64,000 nucleotides of DNA from Papaver somniferum (GCF_003573695.1 NC_039358.1:17762934-17826933), one strand, 5' to 3'. Shown: positions 11,669 to 25,405, counted from the stretch's first letter. A program made the numbers and translations. Notes: generated by a model not told the origin, from the letters alone.

Positions 11669-13058
11669 AATGGAACTAAAGCAACAGAATAATTATGATG
11701 CTCACATCAACGTCTGCAAAATGGTAATCCTCAACTCTTACCTATTTACGATTTCACGAACTTAGTGATAACAACGTAAAACTCTGAAAAATCGCTCGTT
11801 TCTTCAAACCTGTAAGGACGAACAAAATTTAAAGTCAAACACCTGACTTTTCATGAAACCATGAATGATTCATATAACCTTCCATATGAACATTCGCTGA
11901 TTTTTTACGTGTACATACACTTTAAAATCACCAAATTCATGCATACACTACGAGTTAACGAACTCACCAAATATTGTTTGCTTTCAACAATTTTTCGTGA
12001 ATCAAAGTTTGATTTTCTCTTTAACAAAAACGTGAACAGTCACGCGTTTTAAAAAAAAATCGTGAGTTAATAACTCACGTAAATTATAAATAAAAAAAAA
12101 AAAAAAACTTTTTTGCTCATACGAGCATTCGCCTATGAAACGAGGGTTTTTACTATTTTTGTAAAAGTCTACATGTTCCAAATAAAGCTTTGAAAGTTCA
12201 CACATAAATTTTATCATGAACTACAGGTCTTTTCAAAATTCCTTTAACTCTAAGGATCATTATTTATTACTTTTACTACGAACCTACGTTCTTAAAAATA
12301 TTTGTGAAAGTTCATGCTTTGAAAACAAATTTAGGTTTTCATGAAACCTCGTAAACAAAATTTTCTTTACTGCAACTGGACTATATTTATCCAATTATAT
12401 GTGTATCTCTTCCATATAAGGGATTTTTGCTCGTTTCTTAAACTATTGAACGAACGTGCATACATGTTTTCAAAAGTAACAAATTTCATGAAATCTACGC
12501 ATACATGTGCACATAGAATTTTGTTTTGAACAACTCATGAAAAATACAAAAATACAACAGCAAAAAAAAAATCGTGTACCTTTGTCGGCGCCGGATTTCG
12601 CCGGAAATCGGCCGGCGGCGGTCGGTGATGGAAGCACCGGCATACACCAAAAAAACAAAATCTCTGCTCGGACGGGAAGGAGAGGAGATGCTCGGTTAAT
12701 AAAAACATAAAATAATTTTAGGGCTTTTTCCCTTTTATATCAATTTTATTTTTAAAACCTAATAAAACACGGGTTTCCTTTTTTGGACTCGGGCCCGTAA
12801 ATCCTAAATCGACCAAAACTGGACTTTTGACCGACCAAATCAGCGATGCTTCATCTCTCCATGCTCACGGAATCACACTTTATCATCCCATCAGGGTCGT
12901 CATCTGAACATTTGCTCGTACATGACACCATTGGAGCAAATCGAGGATTCTGATAATACCTTTGTAGACCGAGTTCAACCACTGATCTCGTCGACCGAAA
13001 ATCACCATTTCATGCTTACTGCAGAACATGACTGTCCCTCACCAAGCATGGGACTTAA
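11669..13058. other. Untranslated 3' internal region, likely promoter side of the antisense gene
   Basis: AT-rich sequence with no supported gene. It holds a near-perfect palindrome CGTGAGTTAATAACTCACG (12060-12078), a long A run (12091-12107) and a GC-rich GCCGG cluster (12585-12625). The last bases before the right LTR (CATGGGACTTA, 13048-13058) occupy the polypurine-tract position but are only weakly purine-rich. Transcription of the antisense gene should start in here. Confidence 0.45.
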
Positions 13059-16000
13059 TGTAGATGGTGGATTTTCAACAAAGAGCAAAACCGTAAAATC
13101 ATGATACTGCATGTTTTCTTACACGTCTTTCAGGCGTGCGACGACTCATATTTTACGAAGCCACGATGAATATGTCTTTCGAAAAGGCTCCACTAGCTGA
13201 GCATTCGATCCCTGGCATTTCGTCGTGCCCTCTATGTAGAATAACATAATTGGTCGGTTCTCCGTAGATTGAGAGCAATAACGCCTTCAGGTTGTCGGTG
13301 ATACTCACTGTTCCCTGACTACATGAGAGAGACCCTCCTCTACATAGAAGAACGATTGGGCGGTTCTTCGTAATATTGAGAGCAATAACGCCTTCAGGAC
13401 GTCGGTGACACTCACTGTTCCCTGATTATGTAGAGATATCGTGTATAGACCCAGGCGGTTCTCCGTAAGATTGAGAGCAATAACGTCTTCAAGACTTCGG
13501 TAACACTTGCTGTTTCACTGACTATACGCAAGAGATCAAATTCTACTGTGACATTCACCACTGAATTCCTAGAAGATAATCTATCTTATCTCATTACTCT
13601 TATTTCATGATCAAAATGGTAATAGATAAATGTATTACTCCGATTTCATGACCGAATCACGACTGATCTCATGAAATGGTAATAGATATTACTCCGATTT
13701 CATGGTCGAACCCACGGCTGGTCTCATGAAATGGTAATATCACCACTTATTTTATTACTCTGATTTCATGGTCGAATCCACGATCCCATGGAATGGTAAT
13801 ACCTATTTTATTATTCTGAATTCATGGTCGAATCCACGGCTGATCCTATGAATTGACAATAAAAAACTACTCACTTTTATTACTCAGATTCATGAATCAT
13901 TCTCCGCTGAATTTCATAAATTAGTAATAAATACTCAACAATCGGGCATCTGGACTAACACTGAGTAAGCCCCATAAAATGGTGTAAGTGTACTCGAAAA
14001 TGATGCATGAACGAACACCCAAATGCGCGAACGCACATTCAAAATATGGACGAATGAGGAATCCCACATAATAAAGGAGAGAGAGAATAATAATATTAAA
14101 ATAATGGGGAAGCGCTCATGGGACGGGCCCACCGGCCGGCCGGCCGTGTCCTATACGTGGCCGGTCCTATGCTTCCTCTATTATTTTCCTTATTTTTATT
14201 GTTTTCATAAACTCATGAAGACTCCTTCATTCCAGCAACTTTCCTTGTTTGAGCAAAACTCGTGGTTTCTCCATATTTTCGTGGTTTCTCCATATTTGTG
14301 CAGTTTCACAAAAATAATAATACCAGGGAAAGGTGTTGCGGGACCGGGAAACATAGCTGTCCGGCCATGCCCTAGCCGTGGTCGGTCCCACACCTTGCAA
14401 TCCCTAATATTTCATAAATTTTTATTTCTTTCATCTTGTGAAACTCTTCGGTTTTAGCAAAAATTATGGTTTCTCCATATTTTCTCAAATATTGCGCGAA
14501 CCATGAAAAAGGCCAAAAGTCATGGTCACACGACTGACTAGGCTACTCACGAAAAATATATTAAAATATTATTATTTTAATATTCACAAAATATTGATCA
14601 AATGAGCATACTTGCTCATTCGAGCAAAATCGAGGATTTCAATCAAAGATCGAACTCTTCTGAAAATCCGAAATATTGCTCAAACGCACATCAGAAAATG
14701 CTAAAACTCTCAGAACTGAGACACGGGCATTATGGAAACACGGAAATGATCCCTTGACCGACCAAGGGCGGCTTTAAGGCTTGCAACAAGCCGGTCCCAC
14801 ACGTTTTCACACTTTTTTGACCTAATTTGTGCAATCGCTCATATTGTGTCCAAACTCTTCACAACTAACTCAGAATTTGTGCAAACGCCCACCAGCGGCC
14901 CCACGTCCACCAAGGGCCGGTCTCATGCCACCTTGGTCGGTCCCTTATTTTTCTATAATTAGGTTTTCTCACCTAATGCTCAATGGAGCGGTATTTCAAT
15001 AAATGATGATGAAACCGGCATTTAATCGTCATTCCTTCACCAATCGGTCAACTCAGAACCCTGGTGAACGCTCACTCGAGCAATTGTGCACCACATGGAC
15101 GTCCACAGTCCCATGAGGTCGGTCCCTCCTTCGCTCATGACCTATTATCAGCAATTCGTCAATCGATGAGCTATTTCTCAAAAATTAGGGTTTCGAGCAA
15201 ACGCTCAACAAATCACCATTCTGAGTAAGTTCAAACACTAAATAAATCTACGTTAATCCAGTAAACAACACGCGGATTAATTATATAATATTCGGTAATC
15301 TACCAATATTTTAATTAATATTTTATTGGGTCACATCACCAATAAATAAATAATTTGTCGAATCGAGCAATACTTGCTCAATTACTCGAATATTGATCCA
15401 ACTATCAATATTCAGTAATTTATCAGTAATTCGTCGAATTGAGAAATACTTGCTCAATTGCTCGAATATTGATCCAACTATCAGTATTTAGTAATTCGTC
15501 AAACTGAGCAATACTTGCTCAATTGCTCGAATATTGATCCAACTCTCAATATTCAGTAATTTGTCGAATTGAGCAATACTTGCTCAATCGCCCAACTATC
15601 AATATTCAGTAATTCACAATACTTGCTTAATTGCTCGAGTATTGATCCAATCATCGATATCCAGTAATGCTTCGAGCAATTGCTCAGTTACTCGAATGTT
15701 CTAACTCAGCAATTCGTCATTCATGATCAATTCAACAAACCCTAGACTCATTGTCTAATCAGTCAACAACTGACTAATTAAAACACGTCTGCCTCGTAGA
15801 CTCCACGATTTGTGAGACATCAATCACATCACAAATGGGGGATATCACTTATGGTTTTGGTATGGCGGTCTACGACACGTGGATTCATCAATGACGAGAA
15901 ATGTGTGTAAGTCTTGCAAACGGTTGAAGGAGTTAGCAAAGTAGTGGGTACACGATCAGTAAAGTCTCCACGTGACATGGAACTGACTTTACCACGATTT

Positions 16001-16488
16001 CCCACTATTTCACTCAAGAAACCGTCACACTTACAGGGATCAATGTGTTCGCTATTCTAACAATATAAATAAGTCTCTGAATCCACGATTGAAAAGGAAA
16101 ACATTCGTCTACACAAGAATTTTTCGAGAAATCACTCTCAGAAATTCCATCAGTCGCTCAGAATTTATTCACAGAACTCATTTTCAGCAGTTCTTCAATT
16201 TGCAGAAACCTTCAACACATCCACAGTCCTTGATCATCATCGATCCCACATAATTCTCAGCTTCCCTCCTACATATCAACCCATCTCCCTCTTTGCGACC
16301 GAATTGACTCTGGAACGGACATTGACTTGGTTTAGGACGGAGTCCTACAGATTGATCTCTCGATTCTAAGCACTCCCTTTGCAGTGCATCTGTGTGAGGT
16401 TTAGCAGTTTGCTCGGTCGAGGAGTCTCGACAGCGCGATCGACTCTTTTCTTCCCTAAAAAACCATTAAACCGTTTTCCCCATCCATA
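13059..16488 (+). repeat. 3' LTR of the Tat/Ogre-like element
   Basis: Begins TGTAGATGGTGG. The end, CCATCCATA, has TA in place of the CA seen in the left LTR. It is collinear with 1237-4771 throughout and carries the same arrays, with fewer units of the last one. The TATA box is at 16064-16071. Confidence 0.92.
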
Positions 16489-16493
16489 GAAGG
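16489..16493. repeat. Target-site duplication GAAGG, right copy
   Basis: Identical to 1232-1236. Copia gag sequence resumes at once on its right side. Confidence 0.9.
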
Positions 16494-16832
16494 TTTTCCC
16501 AATCATAATTTAGGTTTTGAAGCCTAGCTTATTTTTCACAAGTATTCCCGTCAAATACGGTTTCTAAGATATCTCAGGCTTCTTTAGACTTTGTGCACGT
16601 AATCACATGATGCTGAAGATCTGGGGTAATGGCAGATATGATAGCATTTAAGTCGTCGGAATTTTGCTTTGCAGTAAGGATTTCTTATGGACTATATCTA
16701 CCAGTATCCTTAGGTATAGATACATCGCCTTCTGTATTAACCCGAGGATCATAGCCATTAACAACACATACCCATGTTTGAAAATCACGAGCTTGAAGAA
16801 AAGCACGCATGACGATTTCCCACCATAAGTAG
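16494..16832 (-). pseudogene. Copia gag, middle piece
   Basis: The minus-strand reading WWEIVMRAFLQARDFQTW, then YDPRVN and later ITPDLQHHV is the N-terminal half of a UBN2-type Copia gag. It contains several in-frame stops (for example near 16686, 16577 and 16537). It joins in frame to the start piece at 30612-30664 across the Athila-like insertion, and to the piece at 1-1231 across the Tat/Ogre-like insertion. Confidence 0.8.
16828..16832. repeat. Target-site duplication AGTAG, left copy
   Basis: AGTAG directly before the LTR start at 16833 is repeated at 30607-30611 directly after the right LTR. Confidence 0.88.
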
Positions 16833-19800
16833 TGATAGGTGTTGTAAAACACCTAATTTTATATCAATGGTTATGCTTTCTTTGCTATTCTTCTTGTGAA
16901 ATACGTATCTTATTGTTACTTTTGAGTTCATTAGGTGCAATGGAGTCATTGGAAGCAAAAGAAGGAAGAAAGCACTCTTTTGGAGCATAAGGGAAGAACA
17001 GTCAATTCACATGCGAGTGGAAGCTATACCAAGCTAAGGTTATGAGCGAAAGAATGACAAAATTGTCATTTCATGGGCGAACACTATCTGGAGCCCAGTC
17101 AGGGTTAAGGGGCAACCTTGTTCATGTTTCAGAAATAAGGGATGCCATTTTGGTGGCCTGTATTAATCTGCAGGGTGTCGATAACAGTTTTGGTTCTTAC
17201 CCATCCCTGGGGCGTAATTATCCAACCCAGCTTTTCCAACCCTAGAATCGAAAGTCTCTCATTCATTTCGTTTTGAATCTGAAATTGAGAGGAACTACTG
17301 CTGTTGTTTTGTCCGAGAGATAGAGAAGAATATCTGAAATTGAGAGACGAAGATAAGCAGAAAGGTGATAATGTTGCTAAGATGGGGTTGGAGTTAAATT
17401 GAGTTTTAAAGTGTTGATGATGGTTAGATCTCGTGGTGATTCTGTAGAATTTCTGAAGTAGAATGGATCGAGAGCTGTGTTGGTGACGCTGTCGAAGAAT
17501 TAATGGGTTTGATGTTGAATCCAAAGAACAGAGAAGAGATAAGGGTTTGAGTTGGTTTGAATTTGGTAGCTGGTTTGATGAGTTCTCGAGTTCAACAGAG
17601 ACATGGAGAGGAGCTGCTGCTGGTGATTCTTGAGTGGGGGTTAGTTGTTGGCGAAGAATTAAAGCATTGGTGTTGAAATTGAAGATGGGTTATGTTCATT
17701 TAAAGGTTCAGAAAGAGTTGCTGGTATAGATTTAGAGCTTTGAGAAGATTACAAGGGTTTTTGAGTCTGATGCCATAAGTTGTGGTTGTGCTTCATTGGC
17801 AGGGTTGAGTTAGATTGCAGAGAATGGCTCGACAATTTGGAAGTACAGTGCGAGATGGTTGAGCAGTAATGTGAAAGAACAAGGTGTTAGTAGAGTTTGC
17901 AGCTAGATAAACTGCAGAACTGAAGCTGTAGGTGTTGGTAATGTGTGTATGAGAATTGCAGGCATGTTGCAACTGTGATTGGCTAAGCTGCAGTTTGTTA
18001 CAGGGAATAGAGATTGAAGTTGTATAGAAGTGGTTCCAGTAAAGGATTTTGAGACTGGCGAGTTAGATGGATGTTGGTTGAGTTACAAGGCAGCGAAGAT
18101 TGGCTGTTCTTGCAAGTGAAGATTAGATGTTATCGCAAATGGAGTTGTTGTTGCAGCTGAACTAAAGACTTGTTGCAATTGAATGAATGCAGGTATTGGT
18201 GCTATGTGTTGCAATGACCTGAGAAGGGTATGAGTCTATGATGCAGCTACAGTTAGTGCAGAGAAATGGGTTTGTGCTGATGATGTTCAAGTTGAGTTGT
18301 TAACGGAGATCAGAATGAAGCAGGGAAAGAGCTACTAGTAGAGATCAGATGAGCATGAGCTAGTGGTGTCGTGTTATGTTGCAAAGGTTATGGAGCTGTG
18401 AATGGAATAGCAGTCATGGGTGTACAAGGAAAGATTGGAGCTGCATTTCAAGTTGCTGGTGGTATTGAATATGAATGATACTGCATGTGGAATTGTTAGT
18501 GTTAATGTTGCAGTTATGAACTATATTACAGGTGTATGTGTTGAGAGCTTCATGAAAATGGAGATGCATAATTGCGAGAATTGGCTGGACCTGACTTGCA
18601 GGTGGTGGCATCGAATCGCAGTTAGTTTACAAGGAGCAGTGTAGATGAATGTGTAGGAATGAATGCAGTTGGATTTGGCAGTGATGCACAATGATTGTGC
18701 AACGCAAGTTGGTTTGCCAAGAAGCAGTGATGCACAATGATTGTGCATCACAAGTTGGTTTTCCAAGAAGCAGTGATGCACAATCATTGTGCATCAGCAA
18801 AGCTTTGGCCTGCAAAATGGTTGTGGCTTAACAAGTCAGCTGAGTTAGACTTAACTCAGACCTGACTTAACTCAGACCTGACTCATCTGACTAGAACTGA
18901 CTCACCTTGACTCGGTTGACCCGACCGATTTGAACCGTTGACCGGTGACCGGGCGGACTTTGCCGGTCACCTGAGCTGTTTTCCGGTGACTTTGCCGGCC
19001 AATTTCCGGCGACGATTTTGGACATATTTTCTACATGGGTTTTTCTCACATATGGGCTTGGTGGACATCTTGCTATTGGGTTTTGGGCTTTTGAATACTT
19101 GACCTAATTTTGGAAGGGAGAAAAGCTACAAAAAGAAAAGTTTTCTACAACTTTTGTGATCACGTATTATTCTTGGAGCTTTGGAGATAGCTACAACTAG
19201 GGTTTGCTTTCGTTTATCTTTCATCTTCTTCAATTGTTTTATGATTATGATTATGATGAACTCCATTATTATGAGTAACTAAACTCAATTATTGGTTATG
19301 GGATAAAAGTTGATTTCCAACATGTTATTTGATTCAATGAATTAGTTTTGTCTCAATACTTTATTGTTTATGTTTCATTATTAATAATGTCATATGATTT
19401 GAATGCTAGTTTGTTTGAGTCCGGAATCAATTAGAACTTATTGCTCTTAGGGAGTTAAACTTAATTGTGCTTTTACACTTTAGGTTGCTTTCTAGGTAGA
19501 TTTCACAATAGCATCTTTTAATGTTGTTTGTGATAAAATTGGGAAATAAACGGGATACTCTTGCGATCAAGATATCCTAGGACTTTTAGTAAATGAGAGA
19601 TTAAAATTCCAATTCTAGTCATTGATGAAAATACATGTTTGTGAATGATACTATCGCATGACCAATATCTTCTCCTTATTGATTATTCAAATTATTTTAT
19701 TTCTTTTGATTACTTTTATTGCTTTGTTTATTTAGATAAAAAAAATCCCCCCCTTTGGTTACTTAAGAATCTGAAAATTTGATAACAACAAAAGCCTCTC

Positions 19801-19890
19801 TGTGGGAACAAACTCTTTCTTATCACGTACTATATTTATATCTAGTTGAGTGAGAAAGTGAATTATTTTTGACGCATACGATAGCGATCA
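16833..19890 (+). repeat. 5' LTR of the Athila-like element
   Basis: Begins TGATAGGTGTTGTAAAACACC and ends at GCGATCA before the primer site. It matches 27437-30606 closely. Differences: it lacks a stretch of about 190 bp present in the other LTR (29956-30145), has three rather than two copies of a unit of about 53 bp (18672-18797), and differs over the last 20 bp or so. A 67-codon frame (17042-17245) is kept in both LTRs, but there is no evidence that it is translated. Confidence 0.9.
18672..18800. repeat. LTR tandem unit with 23-bp palindromes
   Basis: About three units of 53 bp contain GATGCACAAT plus its inverted copy. The clearest palindromes are 18728-18750 and 18774-18796, perfect except for the central base. 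The right LTR has two units, with the palindrome at 29286-29308. Confidence 0.75.
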
Positions 19891-19896
19891 AATTTT

Positions 19897-19914
19897 TGGC
19901 GCCGCTGCCGGGGA
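19897..19914 (+). other. Primer-binding site, tRNA-Asp type
   Basis: TGGCGCCGCTGCCGGGGA lies 6 bp after the LTR end. It is complementary to the 3' end of plant tRNA-Asp apart from one base and is characteristic of Athila-type elements. It primes minus-strand DNA synthesis. Confidence 0.8.
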
Positions 19915-20035
19915 AGCATACGGCTTATTATTAAGTTTTTAGTTTCTTATCATCATTTCTGCTTTCATATTTTCTTTTTGTTTTCTTGTCTTTTTTCTCA
20001 CTTGTTTGCGAGAATTGTTTTCAGGTACCTAATCC

Positions 20036-23000
20036 ATGGCTTCTAAAGATTGGAACTATCCAAGGTGCGGGATAGCTACTCGAAAAGGCACAATACTCCA
20101 ACCAAGTCAAGACACGACGGAAGAACAAGAGTTAGAAGTGGAAGAAGAATTACAACTAGAAGAAGAACAAGAGGTTCCATTTATAGAAGAACCACTAGTT
20201 GAAGAAGAAGAAGAAGAAGAAGAAGAAGAAACGGGTGATGCAAATCGTACACTCAAGGACTTGGCTTCTCATAGGCTTGATGCACAACGGTGGTGTATTG
20301 AGACAAACTCAACCTTCGAGATCAATCCGGGGTTGATTAGAGAGTTACCGAAGTTTCATGGCATGGCAAATGAAGATCCATACAAGCATCTCATGGATTT
20401 CCACAACGTTATCATGGCTATGCTTCCACCGGAGACTAATGCGGATGGAGCAATGTTGAAAGCTTTTCCATTATCTTTGGCGGACAATGCTAAGGAATGG
20501 TTGTATTATTTATCATCCGGAAGTGTCACTATATGGAACGGGTTAAAGAAACTTTTTCTAGAGAGGTATTTTACTGCGTCAAAGGCTACTCAAATTTGCA
20601 AAGACATTTGTGGGATAAAGCAACACGTAGGAGAATCTTTGTATGAATGTTGGTTGCGATACAAGAGATTGGTGGCAAGCTGTCCACACCACCAATTTAG
20701 TGACGTGATGATAATACAATAATTCTACGAAGGTCTCCAAACAAGTGATAGATATCTTCTTGATGCAGCGGGTGATGGTGCACTAGTGAACAAGACGGTG
20801 GCCCAAGCTACCGAGTTGATTGAAAGCATGGCTGCGAACTCGCAACAATTCTACACAAGAGGTGAACCAATGGTTAGGCGAGTGCATGAAGTTACGGATT
20901 CATCATCACACCGTGATCAAAGGATGGATAACATGGAGCAAATGATGCAAAAGATGGTTGCGGTTATTTTACCTTCATATGGTGAAGAGTTGGAGCAAGC
21001 TAGTGCGGTCTTTCCAAATCAACAAAGACGGTACGATCCCTACTCCAAAACTTACAATCCAGGATGGAGAGATCACCCCAACTTTAGCTATGCAAACAAG
21101 CAAGGCGCGGTTCAACAACCTACATTCAACCTTTCGGGTGGATTTCAACCACAACAACAATAATTCCAGCCACAACATCAACAATTTCAGCAACCACAAC
21201 AATCGATGCAAAATCAAGGTTCCGATATCGATGCAAAGCTTCAAACTTTTATGCAAGGCATTTCTACCATGTTTAAGGAAAGTCAACAAGAAACTAAGAG
21301 TGCTATAAAGGAGTTGCAGACACAAATGGGCTCCATGGCGGTTGATATAAACAAATTGAAGGCACAAAATAGTGGGAAACTCCCTTCTCAACCTATTAAC
21401 CCAAAAGAGGGTGTTAATGCTATTACGTTGAGAAGTGGTACACAACTTGTGCAACCCGAAGTTATTGATTCGGGCAAGGTGGAAACACCAAAGGAACCTG
21501 TTTTGGAGGAGAAGAGTGATGATTCTCCCCAAACTTCTGAGGTACCTATTCCTAACTCTAAAACTCCGGTTTCTACTTATGTTCCTCCTTTACCTTTTCC
21601 TCGCAGATTTGCAAGCTCCAAGAAGGCGGAACTAGAAAAGGAGATTTTAGACGTTTTAAAGAAGATTCATGTGAACATACCACTCATTGATGCGATCAAG
21701 CAAGTTCCCAAGTATGCAAAAGTGTTGAAGGACTTGTGTACCAATAAGCGAAGGCTCAAAGATAATGAAGTGCTAAGTATGGGGGAAAATGCTTCGGCAA
21801 TCTTACAACACAAACTCCCACTGAAATGTAAGGATCCCGGTAGCTTTGACATTCCAGTCACAATTGGTAACACCACATTTAACAAAGCTATGTTGGATTT
21901 AGGTGCATCCGTTAATGTTATGCCTGCATCTATGTACAATTCACTTGAGTTAGGTCCTCTTAAAAAGGCTGGAATTGTATTGCAATTAGCCAATCGCTCT
22001 AATGTTTACCCAATGGGTATTGTTGAGGATGTTCTTGTGCAGGTTAATCAACTTGTATTTCCAGCTGACTTTTGCGTGTTAGAGATGAATGAAGGGTCAC
22101 CAGACTCGTCTCTTCCATTGCTACTTGGGCGTCCCTTCATGAAAACGGCGAAAACCATTATTGATGTGGATAAAGGAACGCTAACTATGGAGTTTGATGG
22201 AGAAACAATACGTTTCAACATTTTCGAGACGATGAGATATCCTAGTGATGTCCACTCTTGTTTCTCCATTGATGTTATGGATACATTGGCACAACAAGTA
22301 TTTGAATTGAATGGTGATGATGCTTTGGAAACCGTTTTGACTACATCCATGGATAATGGTGTAGAGTGTGGTAATGAAGTCAAGGAAACCCTTGGTGATC
22401 TTAATTCACTACAAGGATGCCCAGAAACTCATAATATCTCTTTTATTTCTTTACCATGCAGTGATGAAAAGCTTGTACCTTCCATTGTTAAATCTCCAAA
22501 GTTAGAATTGAAACCTCTTCCCGATCACCTAAAGTACTTATACTTGGGTGACAAGGAAGATTTACCTGTGATTGTTTCTAACAAGCTTAGTGAATTACAT
22601 GAGCAAAAACTTCTAAGGGTGCTAAGGAAGTACAAGACGGCCATAGGATGGATAATTGCCGATATCAAGGGTATAAGCCCTGCCGTGTGTATGCACAAAA
22701 TCCGTTTGGAGGACGATGCAAAGCCTACAAGGGAAGCGCAACTTAGTTTGAACCCTCCCATGATTGAAGTTGTGAAAAAGGAGATACTAAATCTTTTGGA
22801 CGTGGGTGTTATCTACCCCATATCCGATAGAAAGTGGGTGAGCCCGGTACAAGTAGTACCAAAGAAATCAGGTGTGACGGTGGAGAATGATAAGAACGAA
22901 CTTGTGCCAACTCTTGTGCAAAACGGTTGGAGGGTTTGTATTGATTACAGGAAATTGAATGCCACCACTTGGAAGGATCATTTTCCATTGCCTTTTATTG

Positions 23001-25405
23001 ATCAAATGCTTGAACGTTTAGCTGGACATTCTTATTATTGCTTCCTTGATGGTTATTCAGGTTACAATCAGATTATGATAGCGCCGGAGGATCAAGAGAA
23101 AACCATTTTCACTTGTCCTTTCGGTACTTTTGCTTATAGAAGGATGCCTTTTGGCTTGTGCAATGCTCCAGCTACCTTTCAAAGGTGTATGGTAAGTATC
23201 TTCTCAGAATATGTTGAAAACATAATCGAAGTGTTTATGGATGACTTTAGTGTCTTTGGTGATTCATTTGACCTTTACTTGCACAACTTGTCATTAATCC
23301 TTGAACGATGTGTTGAAACAAATCTTGTATTAAATTGGGAGAAGTGTCATTTCATGGTAACTCATGGCATAGTTTTAGGCCATATAATATCTTCTAAAGG
23401 CTTGGAAGTCGATAAATCTAAAATAGACCTTATTCGTGCTTTAACCCCTCCCACTACGGTGAGGGAGATACGCTCTTTTCTTGGTCATGCAGGTTTTTAT
23501 CGTAGATTTATCAAGGATTTTTCCAAGATAGCATCACCACTTTGCAACTTATTGCAAAAAGATATGGTTTTTAACTTTGATGAAAAGTGTATGGTGGCAT
23601 TCAATCGTTTGAAAGAACTTTTGATTTCAGCCCCTATCATTAAACCACCGGATTGGAGCAAGCCTTTTGAGCTCATGTGTGATGCAAGTGACTATGCGGT
23701 TGGTGCTGTGCTTGGGCAACGTGTGGGGAAGATACCTCATGTTATTTATTATGCTTCTAGAACGTTAAATGAGGACCAACAAAACTACACAACCACTGAA
23801 AAAGAGTTGTTAGCCATTGTTTTTGCTTTGGAAAAGTTTCGTTCTTATCTAATTGGTACAAAAGTTGTTGTCTTTTCTGATCATGTAGCGCTTAGGTACT
23901 TGATAATGAAGAAAGAGGCGAAACCGAGGCTCATACGATGGATCTTGCTCTTGCAAGAGTTTGATATTGAAATCAAAGACAAGAAAGAAATTGAGAACAC
24001 CGTTGCGGATCATTTGAGCCGTCTTGTTGTGGAAAAGGAAGCTATCCCATTGCGTGAAAGTTTCCCAGATGAGCAACTATTCTCAATTGCCTTTGAAGAA
24101 CCACGGTATGCTGACATTGTGAATTACTTGGTGTCTAAACAAATCCCAAAGAACTTGTCTCGTGCTGAGAGGGACAAACTTAAGAGGTTAGGGAACCAAT
24201 ACATATGGTATGATCCATACTTATGGAAACAAGGTAGTGACCAAGTATTACAAAGGTGCGTTCCTGAATCCGAGTTTAATTCTATCTTGTCTTTTTATCA
24301 CTCATATGCTTGTGGAGGACATTTTGGGAGTAAGAGAACCGCTCACAAGGTACTTGAAAGCGGTTTCTATTGGCCAACCTTGTTTAAAGATGCATATATA
24401 TTTTTTACAACTTGTGATAGGTGCCAAAGAACAGGCAATCTAGGTGCCCGAAATCAAATGCCACAAACTTTTATTCAATTTATTGAAGTTTTCGGTGTAT
24501 GGGGTATTTATTTTATGGGTCCTTTTGTCAACTCTCATGTGAATTTTTATATCTTACTTGTTGTGGATTATGTTTCCAAATGGGTGGAAGCTAAGGCCAC
24601 CCCGACTAATGATTCTAAAGTGGTTTCAGATTTTGTGTAAGCTACTATCTTTGCAAGGTTTGGAATTCCAAGAGCCATAATTAGCGATGGGGGTTCTCAC
24701 TTCAAAAACAGGATCTTGCAAAGCTTGTTGAAGAAGTACAATGTGTCTCACAAGATTACCACACTTTATCATCCCCAAACAAATGGACAAGCCGAGGTTT
24801 CTAACCGGGAGGTGAAATCCATTCTAGAGAAGACGGTGAACCCAACAAGGAAAGATTGGAGCATGCGACTTAATGATGCTTTGTGGGCTTATAAAACCGC
24901 ATACAAGACACCTATCAGGATGCCTCCCTTTAGGCTTGTGTATGGTAAACCTTGTCATTTACCCGTTGAAATTGAGCATAAGGCGTTTTGGGCTATTAAG
25001 CAATGCAATATGGAGATGGATGGGGCTGGAAAGCAAAGGAATTTACAACTCCAAGAGCTAGAGGAGCTCCACAATGATGCATTTGAAAGCTCACGCATTT
25101 ATAAGGAGAAAACGAAAGCATTTCATGATAACATGATTTCTAGGAAACAATTTTTCATTGGGCAGAAAGTGCTTTTGTTTAATTCTCGCTTGCATTTATT
25201 TCCGGGTAAACTAAGGTCACGTTGGATTGGACCTTTTATTATTACTAATGTGTTTTCTCATGGTGCAGTGGAAATTCGTGGCATAGCTACAGGCAAGGAA
25301 CTTAAAGTTAATGGGCACCGGTTGAAACCATATTATGAGAATTTCACTTCCGAAGTGGTGGAAGGAGCTAACTTTGTGGATGCACTCCCTCTGGAGGAGG
25401 CATAG
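20036..25405 (+). pseudogene. Athila-like gag-pol polyprotein, single frame with three in-frame stops
   Basis: From the ATG at 20036 (MASKDWNYPRCG) one frame of about 1,790 codons runs to 25405. It is broken only by stops at 20720-20722, 21161-21163 and 24638-24640, with no frameshift. Order: acidic gag N-terminus and gag core (LADNAKEWLYYLSSGSV, near 20480), Gln-rich linker, and protease with DLGAS (near 21897). RT follows ([14 protein letters not shown], near 22930; FMDDFSVFG, near 23235), then RNase H ([12 protein letters not shown], near 23685). Integrase has an HHCC finger (24290-24435) and the D (VVDYVSKW), D (ISDGGSHF) and E ([12 protein letters not shown]) residues. The last stop falls inside the integrase core. 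Gag-pol would form particles, copy RNA to DNA and integrate it; this copy cannot make the whole protein. Confidence 0.9.

Larger units (their letters stand above)
1237..16488 (+). mobile_element. Tat/Ogre-like Ty3/Gypsy retrotransposon, 15.3 kb, degenerate
   Basis: Two direct LTRs of about 3.5 kb (1237-4771 and 13059-16488) enclose about 8.3 kb. Order on the plus strand: gag (4829-5977), protease-like fragment (6128-6823), and a pol remnant ending in the integrase C-terminus (6939-7565). An antisense intron-containing gene with a plant mobile domain follows (7957-11668). Reverse transcriptase, RNase H and the integrase core are absent, so this copy is an internally deleted, non-autonomous member. 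Very long LTRs, this gag type and an extra antisense gene 3' of pol fit the Tat branch (Ogre/Retand-like). That lineage is inferred, not tested by RT phylogeny, because there is no RT. Confidence 0.88.

Noticed and set aside
17042..17245. 67-codon frame conserved in both Athila LTRs (also 27646-27849)
   Set aside because: The two LTRs were identical at insertion, so conservation between them is expected. No domain and no second independent family copy to support translation.
18414..18815. Several overlapping short frames on both strands in the Athila LTR
   Set aside because: They mirror the tandem unit and its palindromes; frame shadows rather than genes.
20975..21532. 185-codon minus-strand frame
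   Set aside because: Shadow of the Gln-rich gag region on the plus strand; Leu-rich only because CAA/CAG runs are read backwards.
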